Positions 1-8,815 are shown, counted from the stretch's first letter. The stretch: DNA of 64,000 nt from Pelagibius sp037652055 (GCF_037652055.1 NZ_JBBKAH010000011.1:62001-126000); one strand, 5' to 3'. Numbers and translations are program-made. The notes: a model not told the origin generated them from the letters alone.

Positions 1-1
1 G

Positions 2-1537
2 GACCGCCGCGAGCACCTGACCGTCGGCGCCAACTGTCGCGAACACGCCTACGAGATCACCGCCTACGCGGCGGCCGACGGCGAGCTGCTCGCGATCGAC
101 TGCGAGGCCATCGTGGATTCCGGCGCCTATTCCAGCTACCCCTTTTCCGCTTGCCTGGAGGCCGCGCAGGTTGCCAGCATCCTGCCCGGCCCCTACCGCA
201 TGCAGGGCTACCGCTGCCGCACCTGGTCGGTCGCCACCAACAAACCGCCGATCCTGCCGTTCCGCGGCGTCGCGCGCACCGGCGTGTGCTTTGCTCTCGA
301 ACTGATTCTGGACGCGGTGGCGCGCGAACTGAAGATGGCGCCGGAGGCTATCCGCAGGCGCAACCTGGTGACGCCCGAGGAGATGCCCTTCAGCAACATC
401 ACGAAGAAGGACTTCGACAGCGGCGATTACCCGGAAGCCCTGCGCCGCGCGGTAGAAGCGATCGACGTCGCCGGCTTTCGCGAACGGCAGCAGCGCGAGC
501 AGAGCGGACGCAAGCGCCTGGGCCTCGGCCTTTCCATCTTCTGCGAGCAGGGCGCCCACGGTACCTCGGTCTATCACGGCTGGGGCATTCCCATGGTGCC
601 GGGCTTCGAGCAGGCGACCGCGCGGCTGACACCCGACGGCGGGCTGGAGCTGCGGGTCGGCGTACAGAGCCACGGCCAGAGCCTGGAAACCACCCTGGCG
701 CAGATTGCCTACGAAGAGACCGGCATCGACCCGGCGAAGGTGAAGCTGGTACACGGTGACACCGCCTACACACCCTATTCCACCGGTACCTGGGGCTCGC
801 GCTGCATCGTCATGGCCGGCGGCGCGGTGGCCGCCGCCAGCGCGACTCTCGCCGGACGCATTAAGACCATCGCCGGCCACCTGCTACAGGCCGATCCGGA
901 ATCCGTGGTGCTGGCGGACGGCGAAGCCCGCGCCGGCGGCAGTGCGGTCAGCATCGAGGAAGTCGCGCGCACCTGGTACCTGAAGCCGCAGCTGCTGCCG
1001 GACGACGTGGATCCGCGCGGCCTGGAGGCAACTGAAGGCTACAAGACGGTGAAGGACACCGGCACCTTCTCTTACGCCTGCCACGCCGTTACCGTCAGCG
1101 TCGACCTCGACCTCGGCCACATCGAACTGCTGGACTACGTGATCGTCGAGGACGCCGGCACCATGATTAACCCCATGGTGGTGGACGGCCAGGTTCTGGG
1201 CGGTGCGGCCCAGGGGATCGGTACCGCCCTCTACGAAGAGATGCCGTTCGACAGCGCCGGACAGCCTCTCGCCTCGACCCTGGCCGACTACCACCTGCCG
1301 GTCGCAGCGGACATCCCGGCGATCCGTATCCTGCACATGGAAACCCCCTCGCCACTCAGCCGCTTCGGCCAGAAGGGCATCGGCGAGAGCGGCGCCATCG
1401 GTCCGCCCGCCGCTATCGCCAATGCAGTGAACGATGCCCTGGCCCCGCTGGGTATCGAGGTCACCGAAGTGCCGTTGACGCCCGAACGCGTGCTGCGGGC
1501 GATCCATGCTGGCGATGTCAAGGAAGCGCAGGCATGA
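2..1537 (+). CDS. Molybdenum hydroxylase large subunit (xanthine dehydrogenase/CoxL family), 5' truncated
   Basis: The reading frame is open from base 2 with no start, so the N-terminal part lies outside the window; 511 residues are visible. The product is the molybdopterin-binding subunit of an xanthine dehydrogenase/aldehyde oxidase type enzyme, which hydroxylates a heterocycle or aldehyde with water as oxygen donor. Visible family features are the GVQSHGQ-type cofactor loop in the middle, the VEDAGTMINP stretch and, near the C-terminus, KGIGESG, whose Glu (bases 1385-1387) matches the catalytic base of this family. The carbon monoxide dehydrogenase active-site loop (AYRCSFR type) is absent; the corresponding stretch reads PFRGVARTG, so CO oxidation is unlikely. 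It overlaps the next gene by 4 bp (ATGA), giving the subunit order large-medium-small. The substrate is unknown; an N-heterocycle is an inference from the neighbours. Confidence 0.93.
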   Translation, partial: DRREHLTVGANCREHAYEITAYAAADGELLAIDCEAIVDSGAYSSYPFSACLEAAQVASILPGPYRMQGYRCRTWSVATNKPPILPFRGVARTGVCFALELILDAVARELKMAPEAIRRRNLVTPEEMPFSNITKKDFDSGDYPEALRRAVEAIDVAGFRERQQREQSGRKRLGLGLSIFCEQGAHGTSVYHGWGIPMVPGFEQATARLTPDGGLELRVGVQSHGQSLETTLAQIAYEETGIDPAKVKLVHGDTAYTPYSTGTWGSRCIVMAGGAVAAASATLAGRIKTIAGHLLQADPESVVLADGEARAGGSAVSIEEVARTWYLKPQLLPDDVDPRGLEATEGYKTVKDTGTFSYACHAVTVSVDLDLGHIELLDYVIVEDAGTMINPMVVDGQVLGGAAQGIGTALYEEMPFDSAGQPLASTLADYHLPVAADIPAIRILHMETPSPLSRFGQKGIGESGAIGPPAAIANAVNDALAPLGIEVTEVPLTPERVLRAIHAGDVKEAQA

Positions 1538-2358
1538 AGCCGGCCCCCTTTGACTACGCTGTTGCTGGCGACCTCAGCGACGTCACAAGTCAGCTCGCAC
1601 AAGCCGCCGGGGATACCAAGCCGGTCGCCGGCAACCAGTCACTGGGCCCGATGATGAACCTGCGGCTTGCCCGACCGGGCCGGCTGATCGACATCACCAG
1701 CCTGGCGCCGCTGCGTGCCGTCGAAGACACGCCGGACTTTGTCCGTCTTGGCGCAGCCATCACCCATGCAGAGATCGAGGACGGCGAGGTGGCGGACCCG
1801 ACAAGCGGCTGGCTGCGCGCCGCCGCTGCCGGCATCGCTTACCGCGCGGTGCGCAACCGCGGGACGCTGGGCGGCAGCTTGTGCCACGCGGATCCGGCCG
1901 CCGACTGGGTGATCGTGATGACCGGGCTCTGCGCCACCGCCCTTGTCGCGGGTCCAGAGGGAGAAAGGCGGCTGGCGCTGGAAGATTTCATCACCGGGCC
2001 CTTCAAGACAGCCCTGCACGCAGGTGAGATCCTTACCGCGGTGGAGGTGCCGCGCCCGGGCGCCGGCGCACGCTGGGGCTACTGGAAGTTCGCACCACAG
2101 GTCGGCGAGTTCGCTAAGGCCTCTGCCACTGTGCTGATCGACGAGGCACGCGGACGGCTGCGCTGTGCCATCGGCGCACTGGGCCGCCGGCCGCTGATCC
2201 TCGACAGCGCCCAATCCCTGATCGACGGCAGCCTGGCCCCGGCTGAGGCGCTGCGCGCAGCCCTGCCCGACCGCGCGAGCGAATCGCTCGCACTGCACGC
2301 CGCGGCACTGCAGCGAGCGCTCGATCTGGCCCTCGAAACGGAGACTCCGCCGGGATGA
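1534..2358 (+). CDS. Molybdenum hydroxylase FAD-binding (medium) subunit, CoxM-like
   Basis: The 274-residue protein is the flavin subunit that passes electrons from the iron-sulfur clusters to an acceptor. It has the family's FAD-binding region: an N-terminal KPVAGNQSLGPMMNLR stretch and the RNRGTLGGSLCHADPAAD motif near residues 108-125, followed by the CO dehydrogenase flavoprotein C-terminal domain. The length is normal for CoxM-type subunits (about 265-290). The ATG overlaps the stop of the large subunit and its own stop overlaps the start of the small subunit, so all three are probably translationally coupled and form one complex. Confidence 0.93.
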   Translation: MKPAPFDYAVAGDLSDVTSQLAQAAGDTKPVAGNQSLGPMMNLRLARPGRLIDITSLAPLRAVEDTPDFVRLGAAITHAEIEDGEVADPTSGWLRAAAAGIAYRAVRNRGTLGGSLCHADPAADWVIVMTGLCATALVAGPEGERRLALEDFITGPFKTALHAGEILTAVEVPRPGAGARWGYWKFAPQVGEFAKASATVLIDEARGRLRCAIGALGRRPLILDSAQSLIDGSLAPAEALRAALPDRASESLALHAAALQRALDLALETETPPG

Positions 2359-3530
2359 CCACGACGCATGTCAGCTTGACCGTCAATGGGCGCCCGGTCG
2401 GCGCCGCCGCCGAGCCGCGCCGTCACTTGGCCGACTTCCTGCGCGAAGATCTGCTGCTGACCGGCACGCACATCGGTTGCGAGCAAGGCGTCTGCGGGGC
2501 CTGCACCCTCTTCGTCGACGGGCGGCCGATCCGATCCTGCATCACCCCCGCGGTGGCCTGCCAGAACACAGAGGTACGTACCGTCGAGGGTTTTGATGAC
2601 GACGCGCTGATGCAGCGTCTCCGCGCCGCCTTCACCCGCCACCACGGCTTGCAATGCGGCTTCTGCACGCCGGGCATGCTGGCGACCGCCTACGATATCG
2701 TACGGCGCCTGCCCGACGCCGACGCGGCGCGCATCCGCCGTGAACTGTCGGGCAACCTCTGCCGCTGCACGGGCTATGCCGGCATCGTCGCCGCGATCGA
2801 AGACGTGCTGGCGAACGAACCGCCAGCGCCTGCGGTCGTGCCGCTGCCCCGCCGAACTCGGCAGCCGGACAATGCCGCCCTCCAGCAGCATCGGTACACC
2901 GTTGCGTCGGACCGCGAGGCGGCACCGGTACAGGCAAGTTCGCGCGACACGCTGGAAGCCCTTGCCCAGGCTGGCGGCCCAGCGGGCGGAGTCATCTTGA
3001 AGCGAAGCCTGCATCTTGACGCGCCGGCAGAGTCGGTCTGGCGGGTGCTGAGCGACGTGCCAGCGGTGGTCTCCTGCATCCCGGGCGCCAGCCTGGAAGG
3101 CACGCCCCAGGGCGAGCTGCTGCAGGGCCGCTGCATCGTCGCGGCCGGACCGATGCGCGCGACCTTCCGTGGCTCCGCGCTGCTGAGGCTCGATCCCCGC
3201 CAGCACAGCGGGCGCCTTGCCGGCCAGGGCCGCGACCGCCTCACCCGTTCGGAACTGACCGGCACTCTCGACTTCAGGCTAGCCGAGGTCGCGCAAGGCG
3301 GCGCTCAACTGGATTTGTCGATGGTCTACCGCTTGAAGGGGCCATTGGCCCAGTTCGGCCGACCGGCCCTGGTCGAGGAAATCGCAGACCAGTTGCTGGC
3401 GGAGGTGACGACCAACATCGCCCAGAAAGCCAAGGGAGCGGCCGTCACATCGGGTGCGCCGCTCTCCGCCTTAGATCTGGTCGCAAAAGCGTTGACTCGG
3501 CTATTCAGTAGGCTGCTGCGCTTGCGCTAG
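2355..3530 (+). CDS. Molybdenum hydroxylase 2Fe-2S subunit fused to a CoxG (SRPBCC) domain
   Basis: The protein has 391 residues where ordinary CoxS-type small subunits have about 155-170. Residues 1-155 are the two-cluster iron-sulfur domain: Cys42, 47, 50 and 62 form the plant-ferredoxin-type site, and Cys101, 104, 136 and 138 (CGFC and CRC) form the second. A variable linker (about 156-212) leads into a CoxG-like domain at about 214-365 (VILKRSLHLDAPAESVWRVL, then VVSCIPGASLEG), followed by an amphipathic tail rich in Leu and Arg. CoxG proteins are separate membrane-associated accessory proteins needed for assembly or anchoring of some molybdenum hydroxylases. The fusion therefore suggests built-in maturation or membrane attachment (inference). 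It is the last gene of the coupled three-gene unit. Confidence 0.92.
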   Translation: MTTTHVSLTVNGRPVGAAAEPRRHLADFLREDLLLTGTHIGCEQGVCGACTLFVDGRPIRSCITPAVACQNTEVRTVEGFDDDALMQRLRAAFTRHHGLQCGFCTPGMLATAYDIVRRLPDADAARIRRELSGNLCRCTGYAGIVAAIEDVLANEPPAPAVVPLPRRTRQPDNAALQQHRYTVASDREAAPVQASSRDTLEALAQAGGPAGGVILKRSLHLDAPAESVWRVLSDVPAVVSCIPGASLEGTPQGELLQGRCIVAAGPMRATFRGSALLRLDPRQHSGRLAGQGRDRLTRSELTGTLDFRLAEVAQGGAQLDLSMVYRLKGPLAQFGRPALVEEIADQLLAEVTTNIAQKAKGAAVTSGAPLSALDLVAKALTRLFSRLLRLR

Positions 3531-3548
3531 AATGGCGACCGACATCCT

Positions 3549-4082
3549 ATGGACAGCCCCGAGTCGAGAAATCGATCAATGATGAAAACCAAAGCGATTG
3601 ACCACAACGACCCGGCGGCGCCCTGGCGCAAGGATCCGCTGCAGCGGCGCCCCGGATTCCTGATCCGCCGGCTGCACCAGATTCATACCGCCCTCTTCGC
3701 CGAGGAGTGCGGCGAGGAGAAGGTCACCCCGATCATGTACTCGGTGCTGTCCTCCCTGGCCCAGAGCGGGCCGGTGGATCAGACCACGCTGGCCAACGCC
3801 GTGGCGATCGACAAAACCAACATGACCGATATCCTGGACCGCCTGAAGAAGCGCGGCCTGGTGCGCCGCCGGGTGGCACCGAAAGACCGCCGTGTGCGGC
3901 TGGCGGCGCTGACCGATGAAGGCCGCGACCTGCTGGACCGCATCGATGAAAAAGCACACCGCGCCCACCTGCGCACCATCGAGGATCTTTCGCCTGCCGA
4001 CCAGCAGCGCCTGATGGACTTGATGAGCCAGGTTATCGATGCCAAGGAGGCGACGCTGCCGCGCAAGGAATCAGTATCGTGA
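3549..4082 (+). CDS. MarR family transcriptional regulator
   Basis: The 177-residue protein has a MarR winged helix: recognition region around VDQTTLANAVAIDKTNMTDI and the wing with the RRVAPKDRRVRLAALTDEG signature. MarR proteins are dimeric repressors relieved by small aromatic or acidic ligands. It follows the hydroxylase genes by 18 bp and precedes the DUF1116 gene by 10 bp, so it probably controls this operon and responds to the substrate or a product. The start is uncertain: ATG at 3549 is used, but in-frame ATGs at 3579 and 3582 would give a protein of about 166 residues, and none has a strong ribosome binding site. Confidence 0.92.
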   Translation: MDSPESRNRSMMKTKAIDHNDPAAPWRKDPLQRRPGFLIRRLHQIHTALFAEECGEEKVTPIMYSVLSSLAQSGPVDQTTLANAVAIDKTNMTDILDRLKKRGLVRRRVAPKDRRVRLAALTDEGRDLLDRIDEKAHRAHLRTIEDLSPADQQRLMDLMSQVIDAKEATLPRKESVS

Positions 4083-4092
4083 GCTGCCGCGC

Positions 4093-5241
4093 ATGAAACC
4101 GCGCGGGTCCGCGACGCAACGCTCCTTCGAACAGCTGCTCGCCGTGCAGCCGGTCCTGAGCCGTATCGCGCCGCTCGCTGACCTGGTACCGAACCTGCCG
4201 GCGCGCACCCTGCTTCACGCTGGACCGCCCTTCGCTGCCCTTGGGGACCTGCCAAAGCCATTGGCCAACAGCGTGGCGGCCGCCGCTCTGCTGGAAGGCT
4301 GGATCGAAGATGCCGCGCAGGTCGGCGCAGCGCTCGCCGCCGGCGATATCCGGCTGTCACCTGCTCAGGACTTCGGTCTCGTGACGCCGCTGGCCTTTGT
4401 CGCCGGGCCCAGCGTCTTCTGTCTGGAGGTCGCGGACGCCGAAGCACCGGACCGCCACAAGCTGTCGCCGCTGAACGATGGGCCGCTGCCGGATGCGCTA
4501 CGCCTCGGGACCGGCCGCGCTGCCGGTATCGCCCTCGTGCGCGGTCTGATCGACGGCATCGGCGCGGACCTTGCCGCACATCTGCGCGCGCCACTGCCGC
4601 TGCTACCGCTGCTGGCCAAGGGCCTTGCCGGCGGCGACGATCTGCATGGGCGTCTCGACTCCGCCCAGGCGGAGGTCCTCACCTTTTTCGACGGCCCGCT
4701 GCAACGGGCGACGGCGGACTATCTCGCCAGGACCAATCAGTTCGTACTCAACGTCGTGATGGCGGCCGCCGCGCTGATGCTCGCCGCCGGCGCCGGCGTC
4801 GCGGAAAGCAGAATGGTGGTGGCCTGCGGCGGCAACGGCCGCGCTATCGGCTACAAGCTGGCGGGCAACCCTGACCACTGGATTACTCTGCCGGCGACCC
4901 GTCCCATCGGCCCGCGCCTACCCGGCCACACGCACGCGATACCCTTGCCGGCCATCGGTGACAGTGCCGTGATCGACGCTTTGGGGCTCGGCGCCGCCTG
5001 CCTACGCTTCGCTCCGGCCCTGGCGGAGAGCGTGAAATCGCACATCGACTCCGCCTACATGACCGAGGCGGCCCATGACGCCTTCATCGGGCCGCATCCG
5101 GCGTTGCCGCTGCCCGGACTGAAAGTCGGCCTGGACCTCACGCGCCCGCGGACCTGCCTCGGCATCATGCTCGGCATGGTAGGGGAAGAAGGCAGCGAGG
5201 GCCTGGTCGGACGCGGCGTCGCGCCCTGGCCACAATCATAG
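4093..5241 (+). CDS. DUF1116 family protein (YlbE/AllG-like)
   Basis: This 382-residue protein matches the DUF1116 family: the central GGNGRAIGYKLAG stretch, then a region with ATRPIGPRLPGH, then an acidic GDSAVIDALGLGAA motif. The Escherichia coli family member YlbE (AllG) is one subunit of oxamate carbamoyltransferase, which works in ureide (allantoin) breakdown together with FdrA and YlbF. No FdrA or YlbF homologue is visible here, so the role in this window is open. ATG 4093 is chosen because it follows the MarR stop by 10 bp; the frame is open further upstream but would overlap marR. Its placement in the same direction as the hydroxylase genes suggests that it acts on a downstream nitrogenous product (inference). 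Confidence 0.85.
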   Translation: MKPRGSATQRSFEQLLAVQPVLSRIAPLADLVPNLPARTLLHAGPPFAALGDLPKPLANSVAAAALLEGWIEDAAQVGAALAAGDIRLSPAQDFGLVTPLAFVAGPSVFCLEVADAEAPDRHKLSPLNDGPLPDALRLGTGRAAGIALVRGLIDGIGADLAAHLRAPLPLLPLLAKGLAGGDDLHGRLDSAQAEVLTFFDGPLQRATADYLARTNQFVLNVVMAAAALMLAAGAGVAESRMVVACGGNGRAIGYKLAGNPDHWITLPATRPIGPRLPGHTHAIPLPAIGDSAVIDALGLGAACLRFAPALAESVKSHIDSAYMTEAAHDAFIGPHPALPLPGLKVGLDLTRPRTCLGIMLGMVGEEGSEGLVGRGVAPWPQS

Positions 5242-5247
5242 TTCGGG

Positions 5248-5586
5248 CTATTCCAACGAGACCAGCGGAGCGGGAAGCAGCACCTTGCCCTTGTCGATCT
5301 TCACAGCAAAACGCTTCAGCGGAGGTAACACCCAACCCCGCCCGCAACTTCCGTCGTCGAGAGAGAAACGCGCTTGGTGCCGTGGGCACTGCAGCCAGCC
5401 GTCATCCAGCCGACCCTCGGCGAGGCGCGCGAACTGGTGCGGACAGAATCCTTGGAAAGCCACGACGCTGTCGCCACGGCGCACCAGCAGAACAAGCTGC
5501 CTCCCGATTTCGACCTCACCCATGCCGGGCGCCGGCAAGTCGTCGAGCGCCGCCACCACCTGCCAACCGTCCTGCACCGCCGTCAT
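5248..5586 (-). CDS. Rieske 2Fe-2S domain protein
   Basis: The protein is a 112-residue stand-alone Rieske domain. Cys48-Pro-His50 and Cys67-Pro-Arg-His70 give the C-x-H-x16-C-x2-H cluster-binding pattern. It has no signal peptide or membrane segment, so it is a cytoplasmic ferredoxin of the type that feeds ring-hydroxylating dioxygenases or serves other redox enzymes. No dioxygenase alpha subunit is visible in the window. The gene converges on the DUF1116 gene (6 bp between stops) and is divergent from the phosphoribosyltransferase gene, with 32 bp between the starts. Confidence 0.9.
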   Translation of the reverse strand: MTAVQDGWQVVAALDDLPAPGMGEVEIGRQLVLLVRRGDSVVAFQGFCPHQFARLAEGRLDDGWLQCPRHQARFSLDDGSCGRGWVLPPLKRFAVKIDKGKVLLPAPLVSLE

Positions 5587-5618
5587 CCCGCGTTCACTCC
5601 CGAAACCCTGGCGAAATC

Positions 5619-6389
5619 ATGCCTGAATCCCCCTCCGAACGCACCGAGTCCGACGGCGACTTCACAAAGCCGACCACGGCCTTCTGGCAGGAGATCCTGC
5701 CGCGGGACCATGCGGTGGGCCAAGCGAGCGCACCCTATCGCTTCGGTTTTCCTGCCCGGCTGCCGGACGGCCGCATCCTGGAACTGCCGCTGCGCCGGCT
5801 TCCGACGGAAGATCGCACCGGCGTCGCCCGCGCCGTCGCTTCGTTGATCGCGAACCAAGCAAGCTTTGCGGTCTGTGAGACGCTGTCCGGGTTCATGGCC
5901 GTGGAGGCCCGTGCCGCCGGTGCCGAGGTGATCGTCGGCATGCCGACCCTGGGGCTGGTCTTCGCGCCCCGGGTAGCGGAAATGCTCGGCCAACCCAACT
6001 ACCTTCCGCTCGGCTACTCGCGCAAGTTCTGGTATCGCGACGAACTCTCCGAGCCGGTTCATTCGATCACCAGCCCCGGCCGTGCCAAGTCGGTGTTCAT
6101 CGACCCCAACATGCTGCCCCGCCTCGCAGGACGCCGTGTCGTGGTGGTCGATGACGCGGTTTCCAGCGGCACGACACTGATCTCCGTCATCACCCTGCTT
6201 GAGCGCCTCGATTGCACGCTGGCGGGCATCGTCGTCGCCATGCGCCAGGGCAACAGCTGGCGCGAAAGACTGAGCGAACGCTCGGCGGAACTCCCCCGCC
6301 TGGTGCGCGGCGCCTTCGACTCACCGATTTTCGAGCGCGTCGAGGGCGGCTGGCAACCCATCGAGGCCACCGCCTATAGTCCCATGTAG
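5619..6389 (+). CDS. Phosphoribosyltransferase family protein
   Basis: The 256-residue protein carries the PRPP-binding signature VVVVDDAVSSGTT at about residues 174-186, preceded by a hydrophobic strand, which is diagnostic of type I phosphoribosyltransferases. The N-terminal 60 residues are unlike the common hypoxanthine or adenine enzymes, so the base or role is not identified. The frame is open further upstream, but ATG 5619 is the first start outside the divergent Rieske gene. The 3' end overlaps the convergent livF stop by 16 bp. In a cluster with a hydroxylase, an amidase and an importer it may salvage or sense a purine- or pyrimidine-like compound (inference). Confidence 0.85.
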   Translation: MPESPSERTESDGDFTKPTTAFWQEILPRDHAVGQASAPYRFGFPARLPDGRILELPLRRLPTEDRTGVARAVASLIANQASFAVCETLSGFMAVEARAAGAEVIVGMPTLGLVFAPRVAEMLGQPNYLPLGYSRKFWYRDELSEPVHSITSPGRAKSVFIDPNMLPRLAGRRVVVVDDAVSSGTTLISVITLLERLDCTLAGIVVAMRQGNSWRERLSERSAELPRLVRGAFDSPIFERVEGGWQPIEATAYSPM

Positions 6390-7090
6390 GCTTCGCGAAT
6401 CCTCGGGTCGTCGCCCAGCTTCTCCGTGGTGCCCGCCATGGCGATGCGGCCGATCTCGATGACGTAGGCATGGCGCGCCACCTCGAAGGCGGTCATCACG
6501 TCCTGCTCGACCAGCAGAATGGTCAGGCCGGTGCGGTTGATCTCCAAAAGCGCCTCGCTCAGCCGCTCCACCAGGCGCGGGGCGAGGCCGAGTGACAGCT
6601 CGTCGATCATCAGCAGCCGCGGCCTGGACATGATGCCCCGTGCGATGGCGCACATCTGCTGCTCGCCGCCGGACATGGTCGTGGCGTCCTGCGACTGCCG
6701 CTCCTTGAGGATCGGAAACAGGTCGAAGACGAAATCGAGGTCGCGCTGGATACCGTCGCGGTCGCGACGCAGGTACGCGCCCAACAGCAGGTTGTCACGC
6801 ACCGAAAGCCCCTTGAAGAGACGACGGCCTTCCGGCACGTGGACGACGCCTTGTGCCAGCACCGCGTCGGCGCTGAGGCCACCGATCTCCTTGCCAGCAA
6901 ACTTGACCCCACCGGAGATGGGCTTGATGAGGCCCGATATGGTGCGCAGCAGGGTCGTCTTGCCAGCTCCGTTGGAGCCCACGATACAGGCAAGCTCGCC
7001 CTCCTCCACGACCAGGGAAATGTCCCAAAGGACCTGGACGTCGCCGTAGCCGGATTGCAGGCCGGTAATCTCGAGCAGAGGCTCAGACAT
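6374..7090 (-). CDS. livF: Branched-chain amino acid type ABC transporter ATP-binding protein LivF
   Basis: This 238-residue ATPase of the Liv/HAAT importer family has Walker A GSNGAGKTT, the MSGGEQQM signature and Walker B LLMIDELSLGLAP. It energises import with LivG. The start at 7090 (MSEPLLEITGL) is preferred over an upstream in-frame start at 7156 because it matches the family N-terminus; it overlaps the end of livG by 8 bp. It is the last gene of a livK-H-M-G-F unit on this strand. Confidence 0.95.
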   Translation of the reverse strand: MSEPLLEITGLQSGYGDVQVLWDISLVVEEGELACIVGSNGAGKTTLLRTISGLIKPISGGVKFAGKEIGGLSADAVLAQGVVHVPEGRRLFKGLSVRDNLLLGAYLRRDRDGIQRDLDFVFDLFPILKERQSQDATTMSGGEQQMCAIARGIMSRPRLLMIDELSLGLAPRLVERLSEALLEINRTGLTILLVEQDVMTAFEVARHAYVIEIGRIAMAGTTEKLGDDPRIREAYMGL

Positions 7091-7841
7091 GCAGACCTTC
7101 CTTGCGCATGCGGGCGGCGAACTTGGCGCCGAGATAGGCTTCCACCACGCGCTCATCCTCCAAAACCGCGCGCGGCGCTCCCTCGGCGATGAGCTCGCCG
7201 TGATGCAGCACCAGAATGCGCTCGGAAATGGAGAGCACCACCTTCATCAAGTGCTCGATCAGGAGGATCGTGACGCCGCGTTCGGCGATCTTGCGGATGA
7301 GGGTCAGGGCACCATCGATCTCGGCCGTGTTGAGGCCGGCGTTGACCTCGTCCAGCAGCAGGACTTTCGGCTTCATGGCGAGACTCTTGGCCAGCTCCAA
7401 ACGCTTGCGGCCCGGTAGCGTGAGCGACGACGCCGGGCTATCGGCCAGTCGGTCGAGCCCGACGAAGGCGAGTTCGCGGCGCGCCTCCGCCTCAGCCTCG
7501 CGTCTGCTGCCGAGTTCCCCACCGAACAGCGCGCCGGCGGCGACGTTTTCCATAACCGACATCTCGGGGAAAGGCTGGACGATCTGGAATGTTCGGGCGA
7601 GACCGCGGCGGGCGGCCTGAAAGGCCTTCTGCCGCGTGACCTCCTCGCCTGCAAAGAACACCTTCCCCTCGGTCAAGGGCAGCACGCCGGTAATGAGATT
7701 CACCAGCGTCGTCTTGCCGGCACCGTTCGGACCGATGAGGGCAACGATCTGCCCCTCTTTCAGTCCGAAGCTGACATCGTTCACGGCTTTGATACCACCG
7801 AAGGCCTTACTGACCTTCTCCAGGCGCAGGATCTCGCTCAT
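7083..7841 (-). CDS. livG: Branched-chain amino acid type ABC transporter ATP-binding protein LivG
   Basis: The 252-residue ATPase has Walker A GPNGAGKTT near residue 37, a Q-loop at FQIVQPF, a degenerate signature (LTLPGRKRLELA, common in LivG subgroups), Walker B LLLDEVNAGL and the C-terminal LivG extension ending in VEAYLG. It pairs with LivF under the LivH/LivM permeases. The start overlaps the end of livM by 4 bp. The substrate of this importer family ranges over amino acids, amides and urea, and cannot be read from the ATPase. Confidence 0.95.
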   Translation of the reverse strand: MSEILRLEKVSKAFGGIKAVNDVSFGLKEGQIVALIGPNGAGKTTLVNLITGVLPLTEGKVFFAGEEVTRQKAFQAARRGLARTFQIVQPFPEMSVMENVAAGALFGGELGSRREAEAEARRELAFVGLDRLADSPASSLTLPGRKRLELAKSLAMKPKVLLLDEVNAGLNTAEIDGALTLIRKIAERGVTILLIEHLMKVVLSISERILVLHHGELIAEGAPRAVLEDERVVEAYLGAKFAARMRKEGLHV

Positions 7842-8815
7842 GTCGCTGTCTTCCTTTCCCGCTGGGCATCAACGGCACGGCGGAACAGGCGGCGATAGCT
7901 GATCTTCAGCAATCCGCCTGGCAGGAAGAAAATGAGGAACACAATAATGCCGCCCAGGATAGCCCGATTCCACTGCAGGAAGTTGGCCCAGAAGAACTCC
8001 TCCAGCAGCACGAAAGCGCCGGCCCCCAGCACCGGACCGAGCGCGGTTCCCGGCCCACCAAGCAGCACCATCACCGGCACCTTGATCGTCAACAGGATAG
8101 AGAAGCTGTCGGTTGGATCGATGTAGCCGACCCAAGAAGCATAGACGGCACCCACGGCGCCGCAGAACAGCGCGGACAGTGTATAGGCCGCAATCTTGTA
8201 GCGCGTGGTATCGACACCGACCATGTCGGCGGCATCCTCGTTCTGGTGGATGCAGCGCAGTCCGAAGCCGAGTCGCCCGTGCTCGACCAGAAGCGTCACC
8301 ACGAAGACGGTCATCATGATGGCCAGCATGATGTAAAGGACCAGCGACGCGACCTCGGTAGGCGCGCCGCGCAGCAGCGGCACGTTGAGACCGTCGCCCC
8401 CGCCGGTCATGCCGCCCCAAGAGGAGACGACAAGCCGTGTCAGCTCGACGATGGCGATGGAGCCAATGGCAAAGTAGTGACCCTTGAGGCGCAGGATGAT
8501 GGCCCCTAGGGCTGCCGCGAAGAGCGCGACGAAAAGTGTCGCCAGCATCCAGGCCAGCACCAGTGGCACGCCGCTGCGCTGCGCGATGGCACCGACGTAG
8601 CAGCCGATGCCGAAGAAAGCGGCCGTGGAGAAGGACGGATAGCCGGTAAGGCCGCCGATGAAGTTCCACGACAGCGCCATGGCGGTGAACATGGCGATGG
8701 AAATGGCAATACGGACCGCGTAGGCATCGTCCAGCAAGGGTGTAAATGCAAGGCAGGCGACCCATAGGGCCAGCAGGATGAAGCCTAGTCTGCCGCTTCT
8801 TATCAGGGACATCAT
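7838..8815 (-). CDS. livM: Branched-chain amino acid type ABC transporter permease LivM
   Basis: The 325-residue inner-membrane permease has about nine hydrophobic segments and the LivM-type cytoplasmic loop with GxxxxxxRENExAA-like sequence (GFGLRCIHQNEDAADMVG). It forms the transport channel with LivH. Two adjacent start codons (8815 and 8812) overlap the livH stop, so translation is coupled. It ends in a basic tail. Confidence 0.95.
   Translation of the reverse strand: MMSLIRSGRLGFILLALWVACLAFTPLLDDAYAVRIAISIAMFTAMALSWNFIGGLTGYPSFSTAAFFGIGCYVGAIAQRSGVPLVLAWMLATLFVALFAAALGAIILRLKGHYFAIGSIAIVELTRLVVSSWGGMTGGGDGLNVPLLRGAPTEVASLVLYIMLAIMMTVFVVTLLVEHGRLGFGLRCIHQNEDAADMVGVDTTRYKIAAYTLSALFCGAVGAVYASWVGYIDPTDSFSILLTIKVPVMVLLGGPGTALGPVLGAGAFVLLEEFFWANFLQWNRAILGGIIVFLIFFLPGGLLKISYRRLFRRAVDAQRERKTAT

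Noticed and set aside
2..3530. Carbon monoxide dehydrogenase (Cox) locus
   Set aside because: The large subunit lacks the CO-dehydrogenase active-site loop with its copper-binding Cys; the site reads PFRGVARTG.
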